This document shows positions 10,795 through 19,541 of a stretch of DNA of 64,000 nucleotides, piece by piece (within the stretch, counting starts at the first letter, position 1; each line of letters begins with the position of its first letter). The notes beneath the pieces were generated by a model. It was not told the DNA's origin, ran no database searches, and saw nothing but the letters and a program-made list of their open reading frames with translations. The translations under genes were made by a program, and so were the position numbers. Source of the stretch: Acidiphilium sp. (GTDB taxonomy: Bacteria; Pseudomonadota; Alphaproteobacteria; Acetobacterales; Acetobacteraceae); the NCBI GenBank assembly GCA_028688905.1, contig JAQTXH010000005.1, positions 162,096 to 226,095 on the forward strand, given 5' to 3'.

Positions 10795-11243
10795 CGGCTC
10801 GGCTCCGGGTTGAGTTTCGCGAGCCGCAGATCGTGCCGCCCCCCTTCATAATCGGTCGCAAGGAACGCGCCCAGCGCATCGAGCGCCACGGCTTCGCCGG
10901 TGGTCCGCGCACCGAGGGCCAGCAGATTGGCGTTGTTGTGCAACCGCGACAACCGGGCCTCGGTCGCATCATGCGCCTGGGCGCAACGCACGCCGGCGTG
11001 CCGGTTGGCGGCAATCGCCATGCCGATGCCCGAGCCGCAGACCAGCAGGCCGCGTTGCGCGGTACCATCTTCGAGCCGCGCGCTCACCGCGTGCGCGATG
11101 TCGGGGTAGTCGACACTGGCAGGCGAGTTGGTGCCGCAATCGATCACCGACCAGCCGGCATCGCGCGCGGCTTGGGCGAGTTTGTCCTTCAGGGCGAAAC
11201 CGGCGTGATCCGCGCCGACGACCAGGGTTTTCGTGGTGCTCAT
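10791..11243 (-). CDS. rpiB: Ribose-5-phosphate isomerase B
   Basis: The 150-residue protein belongs to the RpiB/LacAB family: [14 protein letters not shown] at the N-terminus, [13 protein letters not shown] in the middle, and the catalytic-cysteine loop [20 protein letters not shown] near residue 68. RpiB interconverts ribulose 5-phosphate and ribose 5-phosphate. It is the first gene of the nine-gene reverse-strand operon ending at thiL, and its product pool (ribulose 5-phosphate) is also the substrate of RibB in the same operon. It is divergent from hemB across about 150 bp. Confidence 0.95.
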
Positions 11244-11395
11244 CCGCTGGCTTTAGCACGGTCGTTCGCGCAGGGAAAACCGTCTTATCGGGCGGGCAGA
11301 TGCGCCAAAATCAACCCTCGCGCCGTGATCGACGCTTGCGCATTCCCCATGTTCGCGCGATTGCGAAGACGGATCCAGCGTTCAGGAGTACGAGT

Positions 11396-12397
11396 ATGAT
11401 CACCGGCAGCTTCCCCACCACCCGTCTGAGGCGCAACCGCGTTGATCCCTGGACGCGCCGGATGGTCGCCGAGACCGTGCTGTCGGTCGATGATCTGATC
11501 TGGCCGATTTTCATCCGTGCCGGCGATGGCGAGCCGACGCCGGTCAATTCGATGCCCGGCGTGGTACGGGTCGGGCTGGATCGGTTGGCGGCGCATGTCG
11601 AAGTGGCGGCCCGGCTTGGTATTCCGGCGATTGCGCTGTTTCCGGCGACGCCGCCTGAATTGAAGAATGCCGAGGGTACCGAAGCGCTCAATCCAGACAA
11701 TCTGATTTGCCAGGCGGCGCGGTTGCTGAAAGCCGAGTTTCCCGATGTCGGGTTGATCGGCGATGTGGCGCTCGATCCATATACCGATCATGGCCATGAC
11801 GGCGTGTTGCGGGACAATTATGTCGCCAACGATGAATCGGTTGAGATTCTCGAACGTCAGGCGGTCAATCAGGCGCGGGCCGGAATCGACATCATTGCCC
11901 CGTCCGACATGATGGACGGGCGGATCGGCAGTATTCGGGCAGCGCTGGATACCGAAGGGCTGATCCATACCCGGATCATGAGTTATGCCGCCAAATACGC
12001 CTCGGCTTTCTATGGCCCATTTCGCGAAGCCGTTGGCTCGAACGCGGCGCTCAAGGGCGACAAGAAGACCTATCAGATGAACCCGGCCAATTCCGACGAA
12101 GCGATCCGCGAGGTCGCGATGGATCTCGATGAAGGGGCCGACATGGTGATGGTCAAGCCAGGTATGCCGTATCTCGATATCGTGCGCCGGGTGCATGACA
12201 CGTTCCATGTACCGGTGTTCGCCTATCAGGTGTCGGGCGAATACGCGATGCTGGCGTCAGCGATGGAACTGGGGCTGATCGATCGCGAGCGGGGCATTTT
12301 AGAGACATTGCTCAGCTTCCGCCGGGCAGGGGCCTCAGGCGTGCTTACCTACTTCGCGGTAGAAGCCGCAAAATTACTCAAGGAGTCTCGAACCTAG
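11396..12397 (+). CDS. hemB: Delta-aminolevulinic acid dehydratase (porphobilinogen synthase)
   Basis: The 333-residue enzyme condenses two 5-aminolevulinate molecules to porphobilinogen. Both Schiff-base lysines are present in their motifs: MSYAAKYASAFYGPFREA and VMVKPGMPYLDI. The start at 11396 is preferred because AGGAG lies 7 nt upstream and the protein then begins MITGSFPTTRLRRNR, matching the family; the frame is open further upstream to 11300. The aspartate-rich metal site sequence DVALDPYTDHGHDG replaces the cysteine-rich zinc site, which is the pattern of the magnesium/potassium-dependent type found in alphaproteobacteria. hemA lies 22 kb away. Confidence 0.95.
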   Translation: MITGSFPTTRLRRNRVDPWTRRMVAETVLSVDDLIWPIFIRAGDGEPTPVNSMPGVVRVGLDRLAAHVEVAARLGIPAIALFPATPPELKNAEGTEALNPDNLICQAARLLKAEFPDVGLIGDVALDPYTDHGHDGVLRDNYVANDESVEILERQAVNQARAGIDIIAPSDMMDGRIGSIRAALDTEGLIHTRIMSYAAKYASAFYGPFREAVGSNAALKGDKKTYQMNPANSDEAIREVAMDLDEGADMVMVKPGMPYLDIVRRVHDTFHVPVFAYQVSGEYAMLASAMELGLIDRERGILETLLSFRRAGASGVLTYFAVEAAKLLKESRT

Positions 12398-12444
12398 AGT
12401 GTGATCGCCGGAGCCGTCAATCACGGCGAACCCAAAGAACCGGC

Positions 12445-12530
12445 GTCTGTCAGATGCTTTATCAGCGTCTGACAGACTCCAGAGCCATATCAGCTAGCTG
12501 GAATCGCAAAGCGAACTCAGGCTGATAAAG
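12445..12530. other. Two interleaved inverted repeats downstream of hemB
   Basis: GTCTGTCAGA (12445-12454) pairs perfectly with TCTGACAGAC (12468-12477). A second pair, CTTTATCAGC (12457-12466) and GCTGATAAAG (12521-12530), starts inside the loop of the first, so the two stems are mutually topologically entangled (pseudoknot-like) if formed on one RNA. The 166-bp gap lies between convergent genes, so it may be a bidirectional transcription end, but no T-tract follows directly. Confidence 0.6.
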
Positions 12531-12563
12531 TGGTAGGAGCAAAATTCCCGGCCTTGTACCGAC

Positions 12564-12824
12564 TTAAATCCGACGGCGGCCACCAACGAGCGCGTGGTAG
12601 ATCACCAGCACGATCACCGCACCGATCACCGCGACGATCAGACTGTAAATGTTGAACCCGGTGACCCCGGCACCTCCAAACGCATTGAAGACGAAGCCGC
12701 CGACAATCGCGCCAACGATGCCCAGCACCATGTCGAGAATCAGACCCTCACCTTGCCGGTTGACCAGTTTGCTGGCGATGAACCCGGCAATCAGCCCCAG
12801 AACGAGCCATGCAATGATACCCAT
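12564..12824 (-). CDS. GlsB/YeaQ/YmgE family small membrane protein
   Basis: The 86-residue protein is almost entirely hydrophobic with three membrane segments and glycine-rich patterns: IIAWLVLGLIAGFIASKL, ILDMVLGIVGAIVGGFVF and IYSLIVAVIGAVIVLVIYHAL. This is the transglycosylase-associated protein family, whose members are often general-stress induced; the molecular role is not known. It is followed on the same strand by a CsbD-like gene upstream, another stress-associated family. The two may respond together, though a 93-bp gap separates them. Confidence 0.9.
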   Translation of the reverse strand: MGIIAWLVLGLIAGFIASKLVNRQGEGLILDMVLGIVGAIVGGFVFNAFGGAGVTGFNIYSLIVAVIGAVIVLVIYHALVGGRRRI

Positions 12825-12917
12825 GTGAAGTTATCCCTTATTTTTTACCTGTCACAGATGACGATGGCTGCCGCCCGGCATATGCGAGCGGCAGCTTCAT
12901 CGGAATTATCGCGGCAT

Positions 12918-13103
12918 TCAGTGTTTGAGCGCGTCGCGGACCTTGTCCTTGGCTTCGCCTACCTTGCTCTGAACCTTGCCGGCGATCTGATCCGCCTTGC
13001 CCTCGGCTTCAGTTTGCCGGTTTCCGGTCATTTTGCCAACGGCTTCCTTGATATTGCCTTTGACCTGCTTGGCAGCGCCATCAATGCGATTACGGTCAAC
13101 CAT
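12918..13103 (-). CDS. CsbD family stress-response protein
   Basis: The 61-residue hydrophilic protein begins MVDRNRIDGAAKQVKGNIKE, the CsbD signature, followed by EAVGKMTGNRQTEAEGKADQ and a lysine-rich helical end. CsbD-like proteins are abundant small stress proteins of unknown mechanism. The longer open frame up to 13259 is rejected because an AGGAG sits about 8 nt before the ATG at 13103 and the upstream residues are not conserved-looking. Confidence 0.9.
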   Translation of the reverse strand: MVDRNRIDGAAKQVKGNIKEAVGKMTGNRQTEAEGKADQIAGKVQSKVGEAKDKVRDALKH

Positions 13104-13260
13104 TGTTCCGCTCCTTATGTTGGTATGGACAGACCAGCAGGGCGCTGCTCTGTCGTGTTTTACACATAGGAGAGCTAAAACGGCCTTTGAGGGGGGATTG
13201 CCGTAAAATCCTGCAATATTACGAAAACAACATAAGTAAGTTAGGCTATACTCAAACAAA

Positions 13261-13542
13261 TTAGGCCATGCCCAGCGCCCGGCGGTACACGTCGATCAGC
13301 ATTTCCTGCTCCTCGATCTCGGCGGGTTCCTGCTTACGCATCCGGATCAACTGGCGCAGCACTTTCACATCAAACCCCGCCGATTTCGCCTCGGAATAAA
13401 TATCCTTGATGTCGGAGGCCAGCGCCTTGCGCTCTTCCTCCAACCGCTCGATCCGCTCGACGATGCTTTTCAGCCGGTCGGCGGCGATGTTGCCGGTGGT
13501 TGCGTGGTCTGCGGTCGCCTGGTCAGCGGTGTCGAGTGCCAT
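13261..13542 (-). CDS. GapR family DNA-binding protein (DUF2312)
   Basis: The 93-residue product has the DUF2312/GapR core: AADRLKSIVERIERLEEERKAL, DIKDIYSEAKSAGFDVKVLR and a C-terminal RMRKQEPAEIEEQE helix. GapR of Caulobacter is an essential nucleoid protein that encircles overtwisted DNA ahead of forks and polymerases. The first 20 residues (TADQATADHATTG) are low-complexity and probably flexible. Length is typical for the family. It sits 54 bp upstream of nothing on the same strand and is probably monocistronic. Confidence 0.92.
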   Translation of the reverse strand: MALDTADQATADHATTGNIAADRLKSIVERIERLEEERKALASDIKDIYSEAKSAGFDVKVLRQLIRMRKQEPAEIEEQEMLIDVYRRALGMA

Positions 13543-13596
13543 CGGGTATCTCCAGCCAAAGGGGAGCGGGCGAGATAGAGCCGCACCCGCACCGGG

Positions 13597-13917
13597 TCAA
13601 TGGTTGTGCCTGACCGCCTCGGTGAAGGACGCCTGCTGGGTGGATGATGCCGGCGTCTGGAATTTCGCCTGCCACTCCTTGTAGGGCATGCCGTACACAA
13701 TCTCGCGCGCCTCGGGGTCGGTCAGGGTCACGCCTCGCGTCTCGGCGGCTTCACGATACCAGCGCGACAGACAATTCCGGCAGAACCCCGCCAGATTCAT
13801 CAGGTCGATATTCTGCACGTCGGTGCGCTCGCGCAAATGCGCCACCAAGCGACGAAAGGCCGCTGCTTCCAGTTCTGTCGTCGTCGTATCGGTCGTCGTA
13901 TCGGTCGATGTCGTCAT
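13597..13917 (-). CDS. DUF1244 domain protein
   Basis: The 106-residue protein contains the DUF1244 core with cysteines in LAGFCRNCLSRWYREAA, then DPEAREIVYGMPYKEWQAKFQ. The family is small, widespread in proteobacteria and of unknown function; the CxxC suggests metal binding. I start at the Met at 13917, giving a Thr-rich N-terminus (TTSTDTTTDTTTTE) encoded by a short GTC/GTA-rich repeat; an upstream start in the same frame would overlap the pyk 5' region and lacks family similarity. Confidence 0.88.
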   Translation of the reverse strand: MTTSTDTTTDTTTTELEAAAFRRLVAHLRERTDVQNIDLMNLAGFCRNCLSRWYREAAETRGVTLTDPEAREIVYGMPYKEWQAKFQTPASSTQQASFTEAVRHNH

Positions 13918-14051
13918 TTCAGAAACGCCTATATCTTTGGCGGATAGGGCGAATGGCCGTCGCCGCACTTGTTTGCCGCACGCATATGTAGCACGACTTG
14001 CATAACGGCGCGATTGTGAAAAATCGGCGCGCGACCAGATTGGAAACACAC

Positions 14052-15476
14052 ATGGCATCTCGGCTCAGGCGGCACCGACGCACCAAAATCATCGCGACCC
14101 TTGGCCCGGCAAGCGCCACAGCCGAAATGCTGGCACAGCTGTTCGAGGCGGGTGCCGATGTATTCCGGCTCAATTTCAGCCACGGCTCGCACGAGGATCA
14201 CGCCGGACGGATCGAGATGATCCGCGCACTTGAACATAAATTCGACCGCCCGATCGGAATATTGGCCGACATCCAGGGTCCCAAACTGCGTGTCGGCCAG
14301 TTTCGCGGCGGCCGCGTTCAGTTGCAGACGGGGGCGGAGTTTCAGCTCGACCTCAACCCCGCACCCGGCGACACCCGCCGAGTCAATCTGCCCCACCCGG
14401 AAATCATCGAAGCCGCCAGCATCGGGGCGACGCTGCTGCTCGACGACGGCAAATTACGCCTGCGGGTGCTGCGCAAGCGCGAGGATCATTTGCTGACCGA
14501 AGTGGTCAACGGCGGCCCGCTGTCGGACCGCAAGGGCGTCAACGTGCCGGACGTGGTGCTGCCGATTCCGGCACTGACCAGAAAAGACCGGATCGATCTC
14601 GCCTTCGCTCTTGAACACGGGGTCGACTACATCGGTCTGTCCTTCGTGCAACGCGCCGAGGATGTGCTCGAAGCCAAAGCCATTGCCGCCGGTCGCGCCC
14701 TGATCATGACCAAAATGGAAAAACCCCAGGCGCTCGATAATCTCGACGCGATCATGGACGCATCCGATGCGGTGATGGTGGCGCGCGGTGATCTGGGGGT
14801 GGAATTGCCCCCCGAGGAAGTGCCGATCGCGCAAAAACGCATCATCCGCGCCGCCCGCTCGCGCGGTCTGCCGGTGGTGGTGGCGACACAAATGCTCGAA
14901 AGCATGATTTCCGCCCCGGCCCCTACCCGGGCCGAAGCCTCCGACGTCGCCACCGCCGTGTTCGACGGCGCGGATGCAGTGATGCTTTCGGCTGAAAGTG
15001 CTGCCGGACAATATCCGCGTGAGGCGGTCAACATGATGGACCGTATTATCGCCCGGGTCGAACGCGACGAGGATTGGCGGCGGGGGATCGACGCCAAGCG
15101 CCCCGACCCCGAACACTCCTCCGCCGACGCCATGGCCCACGCTGCCGAGCAGGTGGCGCGCACCATTGGCGCGCGCGCCATCGTTGCTTTCACCACGTCC
15201 GGTGCCAGCGCGCTGCGCGTCGCCCGCGAACGCCCCGACTGCCCGATCATCGGCCTGACGCCATCGATCGACACCGCTCGCCGGCTTGCGGCGGTCTGGG
15301 GCGTTCACGCCCTGGTCACCGAACCGGTCTTCTCCATGACCGACGCCGTCGCTTTGTCCACTCGTCTGGCCCGGCAGGAAGGTTTTATTCAGCCCGGCGA
15401 AGAAATCGTGGTGATCGCGGGCGTGCCGTTCGGGCAGAGTGGCTCCACCAATGCACTTCGGGTGGCCAAAGAGTGA
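14052..15476 (+). CDS. pyk: Pyruvate kinase
   Basis: The 474-residue enzyme converts phosphoenolpyruvate and ADP to pyruvate and ATP. Motifs in order: RTKIIATLGPAS near the start, FRLNFSHGSHEDH, DIQGPKLRVGQF, the catalytic lysine segment ALIMTKMEKPQALDN, and MVARGDLGVELPPEEVP with VATQMLESMI. A C-terminal allosteric-type domain (VAFTTSGASALRVARERP) is present. The frame is open to a TTG at 13998, but the ATG at 14052 aligns with the usual start (MASRLRRHRRTK). It is divergent from the DUF1244 gene. Confidence 0.96.
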   Translation: MASRLRRHRRTKIIATLGPASATAEMLAQLFEAGADVFRLNFSHGSHEDHAGRIEMIRALEHKFDRPIGILADIQGPKLRVGQFRGGRVQLQTGAEFQLDLNPAPGDTRRVNLPHPEIIEAASIGATLLLDDGKLRLRVLRKREDHLLTEVVNGGPLSDRKGVNVPDVVLPIPALTRKDRIDLAFALEHGVDYIGLSFVQRAEDVLEAKAIAAGRALIMTKMEKPQALDNLDAIMDASDAVMVARGDLGVELPPEEVPIAQKRIIRAARSRGLPVVVATQMLESMISAPAPTRAEASDVATAVFDGADAVMLSAESAAGQYPREAVNMMDRIIARVERDEDWRRGIDAKRPDPEHSSADAMAHAAEQVARTIGARAIVAFTTSGASALRVARERPDCPIIGLTPSIDTARRLAAVWGVHALVTEPVFSMTDAVALSTRLARQEGFIQPGEEIVVIAGVPFGQSGSTNALRVAKE

Positions 15477-15604
15477 CCGCAAATGTAACCTTCAGGCTCC
15501 GGCGGCACTATCAAGCTGACAAAAATTACTTTACTTTTCGATAGTTCCTGGACTATGTGAAGACGATCACCGAGCCGCTTCAGTTCACTTAGCGAGGATT
15601 TTCA

Positions 15605-16111
15605 ATGCGCCGCATCACTAGCCGCATCGCCTTTGGCTTGATCGCCGCCACATTCATGGGCAGTAACGCCATGGCCTGTATGGTGCCGAGCACCCAGCAG
15701 GCGCTCGACGTGATCGGGCTGAAAAGTACCTTGATGGTGAGTGCGCTCACCTGCGATCAGCGCAGCGACTATGACACGTTCATGACCCGGTTTCAGCCGC
15801 ATATTCTGTCCGAGCAGCACGCGGTGGATGCCTACTTCCGCGAGGAGCATGGCCGGTTTTTCCACCAGTACGAGGATACCTATGTGACCAGTCTGGCCAA
15901 TGTGCAGTCCTCGGCCGGCATTCACGAGGGCAGCAATTTTTGCTCCCAGAGTCGGACCCTGTTTGGCAAGGTCCTGGCACTGAATACCCGAAGCGAACTC
16001 GACAATTTCGCCCGCCAGACCCCGGCAGTTCAGCCAATCGTCGTGATCGAGTGCGGAATTGTCGAAAGCAGCGCGTTCCGCCGGATGGAGCGCCTCGCGC
16101 CCAAACCGTGA
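15605..16111 (+). CDS. Exported protein of unknown function
   Basis: The 168-residue protein has a clear signal peptide (MRRITSRIAFGLIAATFMGSNAMA, cleavage probably after AMA at about residue 24). The mature part begins CMVPSTQQALD and is helical with four cysteines in total (Cys25, Cys50, Cys113, Cys150 by approximate count), which could form disulfides in the periplasm. I do not recognise a domain. AGGA lies 7 nt before the ATG. The stop overlaps the start of the phosphatase gene by 4 bp (GTGA), so they are co-translated. Confidence 0.75.
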   Translation: MRRITSRIAFGLIAATFMGSNAMACMVPSTQQALDVIGLKSTLMVSALTCDQRSDYDTFMTRFQPHILSEQHAVDAYFREEHGRFFHQYEDTYVTSLANVQSSAGIHEGSNFCSQSRTLFGKVLALNTRSELDNFARQTPAVQPIVVIECGIVESSAFRRMERLAPKP

Positions 16112-16875
16112 CCGGTCTTGCCGGCGCGGCCAATTTCCGGGCCGTGGCTTGTTTGCCCGCGGCCGAAGGCCGCTATTTGCGTCCGAGAGTTCTATATCGA
16201 TCGGGGGCGTTGTCGGGCCTGACGGAAGTGGATATTGCCACCATCGAAGGTCTCGGCATCAGGCTAGTCTGCGATTTGCGAAGCGCTGCCGAGCGCCGCC
16301 GCTTCCCGACGCTATGGCCCGCTCTCGCCCCGGCCCGCACCGTCGTCATGCCAGTCGAGACCGACCGTGAAGCTGGCATGCAGCCGCTGATCGATCGCCT
16401 CGCGCATGAACCAGGGGCCGAGGGCGCGCGCCGGGCGATGCTCGATCTCTACGCAGCCCTGCCGCGCTTGCTGGCACCGGTGCTGCAAGCGACCTTCGAT
16501 GCGGTGGCCAGCGGTTGGGGCGTGCCGTTGTTGCTGCATTGTCACGTCGGCAAAGATCGAACCGGCGTCGCCACTGGCCTGCTGTTGGCGGCACTCGGTG
16601 TCGATCACGCTGCCATTGTAGCGGATTACCTGGAAACCGCCCGCCGGATTGATATTGCGGCGGAAACGCGCCACCTGGCCCGCGGCCTGGGCGGTCTGCT
16701 GGGCCGGACGATCGATCCCGGCACGCTTGACCAGCTCGGCCGCACCGATCCCGCATACCTCGCCGCTGCATTTGCCGCGATCGATCGGGACTGGGGCGGG
16801 TCAGCAGGTTATTTTACCGCGATCGGCCTGACCGAAAGCCGCCGTGAACGATTGCGGTCCCTGCTGCTGACATAA
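16108..16875 (+). CDS. Tyrosine/dual-specificity protein phosphatase family (Y_phosphatase3)
   Basis: The 255-residue product has the cysteine phosphatase loop LLLHCHVGKDRTGVAT (HCxxGKDRTG), placing it with bacterial tyrosine phosphatases that also act on phosphoinositides. The N-terminus FRAVACLPAAEGRYLRPRVLYRSGAL and VCDLRSAAERR are usual for the family. I choose the GTG at 16108, which overlaps the preceding stop by 4 bp; the frame is open further upstream inside the previous gene but that would be a long overlap. The signal-peptide gene ahead is its only partner. Substrate unknown. Confidence 0.85.
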   Translation: MTGLAGAANFRAVACLPAAEGRYLRPRVLYRSGALSGLTEVDIATIEGLGIRLVCDLRSAAERRRFPTLWPALAPARTVVMPVETDREAGMQPLIDRLAHEPGAEGARRAMLDLYAALPRLLAPVLQATFDAVASGWGVPLLLHCHVGKDRTGVATGLLLAALGVDHAAIVADYLETARRIDIAAETRHLARGLGGLLGRTIDPGTLDQLGRTDPAYLAAAFAAIDRDWGGSAGYFTAIGLTESRRERLRSLLLT

Positions 16876-17330
16876 AAAAACCCCGGCCTGAGCCGGGGTT
16901 TTCCGAGGTATTTGCGGCGAAATCAGTTCAGGATGATTTCCACGCGGCGGTTCTGCGGCTCGCGCACGCCGGGACCGGTGGGGACCAGCAGATGCGTCTC
17001 GCCGTAGCCCTTGATCACGATATCGCTTTTCGGCACGCCATCGGTCACCAACTGGGCGGCGACGTTGTCGGCGCGACGATAGGAGAGCTTCATATTGTAA
17101 GCCGGCGACCCCGAGGTATCGGTGTAGCCGTTCACGTTCAGGCTGGTGACATGCGTCGTCTGCGACGCCTGGGCGGCTTCGGCGACAATCTGGGTTGCGC
17201 GCGGGGTCAGATCGGCCTTGTCCCAGTTGAAGAACACCAGATAGGTCCGGGCCGGTGCCGGAGCGGGAGCCGCAACCGGTGTCGGCGCGGGAGCCGGCGG
17301 GGCCGGCGGCGCCGGCGGGAACAACTCGTA
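16869..17330. repeat. 462-bp near-identical repeat, copy 1 (3' half of OmpA gene plus terminator)
   Basis: This segment recurs at 18248-18709 (constant offset 1379) with two substitutions that I can see (17262 A versus G; 17311 G versus A). It covers the terminator, the whole OmpA peptidoglycan-binding domain and the Pro/Ala-rich hinge; upstream of it the two genes diverge. Confidence 0.95.
16874..16902. terminator. Bidirectional rho-independent terminator, copy 1
   Basis: CCCCGGC (16881-16887) and GCCGGGG (16892-16898) form a 7-bp stem around CTGA, flanked by AAAAAAA on the left and TTTT on the right, so it can end the phosphatase transcript (+) and the OmpA transcript (-). An identical copy follows the second OmpA gene. 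Confidence 0.9.
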
Positions 17331-18014
17331 GCTCATGCCTGCCAGGACCATGTTGTTGGAATCGCGGCCAACCTTGAAGGTCGCCGGAATGCCGTCCTGA
17401 ATCGCCTTATAGTGTTCGCTGCCGACGGTGGCGAGGTAGCGATATTGCAACGTTGCCGCGAGGCCGGGCGCGCCCGGGATCGGGAATGACAAACCGGCGA
17501 TGGCCTGATAGGCGAAGGAACCCGGCGTGCCATCGATGTAGCTGCCGGTGCCCGGCACTTTCACATTGCGCCAGTCCATGAACTGGTAGCCAACACCCGC
17601 GCCGACGAACGGATAGACGTAGGGAATGCCGACATCGAAGTCGTACAGGGCATTGACCATGGCACCGAACTTCTTTTCATTGCCGCTGGCAGTGTACTGC
17701 GAACGGCCGATGTTGAACTTGCGAGCCTGATTATTGAAGTAGTCGCCTTCGAGTTCAACCCGGAAGCCGTTACCAAACCCATAACCGACCGAAGCTTCGC
17801 CCGTGAAGCCGTTAGCGAACACAGCCTTCTCCCCGCCAAGGCTGGTACTGACGCCGTCGATCGAATAGCTTTTGACCTTACGGTTGTTCATCAAGTTGTA
17901 GCCGAGTCCGGCGCTCACATAGGGGCCGGTGACCGGCTGAGCCTTGGCCGCGACCGGCAATAGTGCCGGTACTGCAATAAAACTCGCCGCCATTAGTGTT
18001 GTGCGGAATTTCAT
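16923..18014 (-). CDS. OmpA-family outer membrane protein (paralogue 1)
   Basis: The 363-residue protein has a signal peptide (MKFRTTLMAASFIAVPALLPVAAKA), an eight-strand-type beta-barrel domain (about 28-235: SAGLGYNLMNNR, GEASVGYGFGNGFRVELEGDYF, YPFVGAGVGYQFMDW), a Pro/Ala hinge (PPAPPAPPAPAPTPVAAPAP) and an OmpA C-terminal domain (about 255-363) with NGYTDTSGSPAYNMKLSYRRADNV and ending EPQNRRVEIILN. OmpA proteins tie the outer membrane to peptidoglycan. GGAG precedes the ATG by 9 nt. The last third is virtually identical to the neighbour while the barrels differ. Confidence 0.93.
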   Translation of the reverse strand: MKFRTTLMAASFIAVPALLPVAAKAQPVTGPYVSAGLGYNLMNNRKVKSYSIDGVSTSLGGEKAVFANGFTGEASVGYGFGNGFRVELEGDYFNNQARKFNIGRSQYTASGNEKKFGAMVNALYDFDVGIPYVYPFVGAGVGYQFMDWRNVKVPGTGSYIDGTPGSFAYQAIAGLSFPIPGAPGLAATLQYRYLATVGSEHYKAIQDGIPATFKVGRDSNNMVLAGMSYELFPPAPPAPPAPAPTPVAAPAPAPARTYLVFFNWDKADLTPRATQIVAEAAQASQTTHVTSLNVNGYTDTSGSPAYNMKLSYRRADNVAAQLVTDGVPKSDIVIKGYGETHLLVPTGPGVREPQNRRVEIILN

Positions 18015-18247
18015 CTGTTGTCTCCTCGTGCGCCCGGACCCGTGTTGAAATATTCGAACCGGCTTGCCAAACGATGATCGCTATGTAGCACCGCGATCCG
18101 GTCTGGAGGAGGTAAGTAATGTGACGATCCGCGCCAACAGCCGGATTTCAACAGGCTGTGGCACACAAGCCACAGCACCAATGTGCCACATTCGCTTTAT
18201 GACATATCGTTAATTGATCTATTCGTGTCGCGGCATGCGTTGAATTG

Positions 18248-18709
18248 GACATAAAAAAACCCCGGCCTGAGCCGGGGTTTTCCGAGGTATTTGCGGCGAA
18301 ATCAGTTCAGGATGATTTCCACGCGGCGGTTCTGCGGCTCGCGCACGCCGGGACCGGTGGGGACCAGCAGATGCGTCTCGCCGTAGCCCTTGATCACGAT
18401 ATCGCTTTTCGGCACGCCATCGGTCACCAACTGGGCGGCGACGTTGTCGGCGCGACGATAGGAGAGCTTCATATTGTAAGCCGGCGACCCCGAGGTATCG
18501 GTGTAGCCGTTCACGTTCAGGCTGGTGACATGCGTCGTCTGCGACGCCTGGGCGGCTTCGGCGACAATCTGGGTTGCGCGCGGGGTCAGATCGGCCTTGT
18601 CCCAGTTGAAGAACACCAGATAGGTCCGGGCCGGTGCCGGGGCGGGAGCCGCAACCGGTGTCGGCGCGGGAGCCGGCGGGGCCGGCGGCACCGGCGGGAA
18701 CAACTCGTA
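18248..18709. repeat. 462-bp near-identical repeat, copy 2
   Basis: This is the second copy of the block described at 16869-17330. The identity starts 3 bp before the terminator T/A tract and ends at the barrel-hinge junction of the OmpA genes. Confidence 0.95.
18253..18281 (-). terminator. Rho-independent terminator, copy 2
   Basis: The stem CCCCGGC (18260-18266) and GCCGGGG (18271-18277) is identical to the one after paralogue 1. In the reverse direction it is followed by a run of seven T, so it ends the second OmpA transcript. Confidence 0.9.
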
Positions 18710-19390
18710 ACGCGCGCCGAGCAGGATTTCGTGATTGCCAGAATGGCCGACATTCACCACGGTGCCGTAGTCGTTGTATTTCCGGTCATGCGTCAGTTCG
18801 GTGTACTGATATTGCGCGGTGAGGGCGAGGCCCGGGACCGACGAAATATTGTAAGCAACACCGGCACCGACATCGAACGCGAAGCTGCCATAGGTGCCGC
18901 CCATTTCCGAACCGTCGGCCGGCAGGCCGACATGCTGGAACTTCTGCCACATGTAGCCAACGCCACCGCCGACGAACGGCACAAAATTGGTGCCGGTCGG
19001 AATGTCGTAATAGCCGTTCAGCAACATGCCGTAGGTGTCGATGTTACCGTGAACCCGCGTGCCGCCGTAAATGCTGTCGTCGACCTTTTTTGCGCTGTTC
19101 TGGAAGAAATTCCCGTCGAGTTCAACGCGGAAACCATTTCCCAGGCCATAGCCGACGCCGACTTGGCCGGCATAGTCAGGGCGCGCGATGAGGCTGCCCG
19201 ACTGACCGGAACTTGGCGGGGCAACTTCGTATTTTTGGCTCTGCATGATGCTGGTGCCAAGACCCAGATCGACATAGGGGCCGGTTACGGGGGCTGGGCC
19301 GCCAGTTGCCATTTGCGCATGCGCCATTGGCGCTGCCGCCACAATTGCCGCCCCACAGGTCGCGGCAAACAGTATTGAGCGATAGTTCAT
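18302..19390 (-). CDS. OmpA-family outer membrane protein (paralogue 2)
   Basis: The 362-residue protein has a signal peptide (MNYRSILFAATCGAAIVAAAPMAHA), a barrel domain distinct from paralogue 1 (VTGPYVDLGLGTSIM, QVGVGYGLGNGFRVELDGNFF, FVPFVGGGVGYMWQKF), the same hinge and an identical OmpA domain. The start at 19390 is preferred over the ATG at 19411 because GGAGG lies about 6 nt upstream and a signal peptide then begins at residue 1. The barrel shares framework residues with paralogue 1 (GNGFRVEL, VGAGVGYxF), so the pair arose by duplication. Confidence 0.93.
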   Translation of the reverse strand: MNYRSILFAATCGAAIVAAAPMAHAQMATGGPAPVTGPYVDLGLGTSIMQSQKYEVAPPSSGQSGSLIARPDYAGQVGVGYGLGNGFRVELDGNFFQNSAKKVDDSIYGGTRVHGNIDTYGMLLNGYYDIPTGTNFVPFVGGGVGYMWQKFQHVGLPADGSEMGGTYGSFAFDVGAGVAYNISSVPGLALTAQYQYTELTHDRKYNDYGTVVNVGHSGNHEILLGARYELFPPVPPAPPAPAPTPVAAPAPAPARTYLVFFNWDKADLTPRATQIVAEAAQASQTTHVTSLNVNGYTDTSGSPAYNMKLSYRRADNVAAQLVTDGVPKSDIVIKGYGETHLLVPTGPGVREPQNRRVEIILN

Positions 19391-19541
19391 AAAGCCTCCA
19401 TTCGTTAACATCGTTGTGGCTGGAATTTAGGATACGTCAGATAAGTTACAATGATCTGATCTGCCTCCGCTACGCCTATGTCAATTAAGATCTTGTCATT
19501 TCAACAATATTTACATCGTGATGCAAAAGCGACACTGCCCT

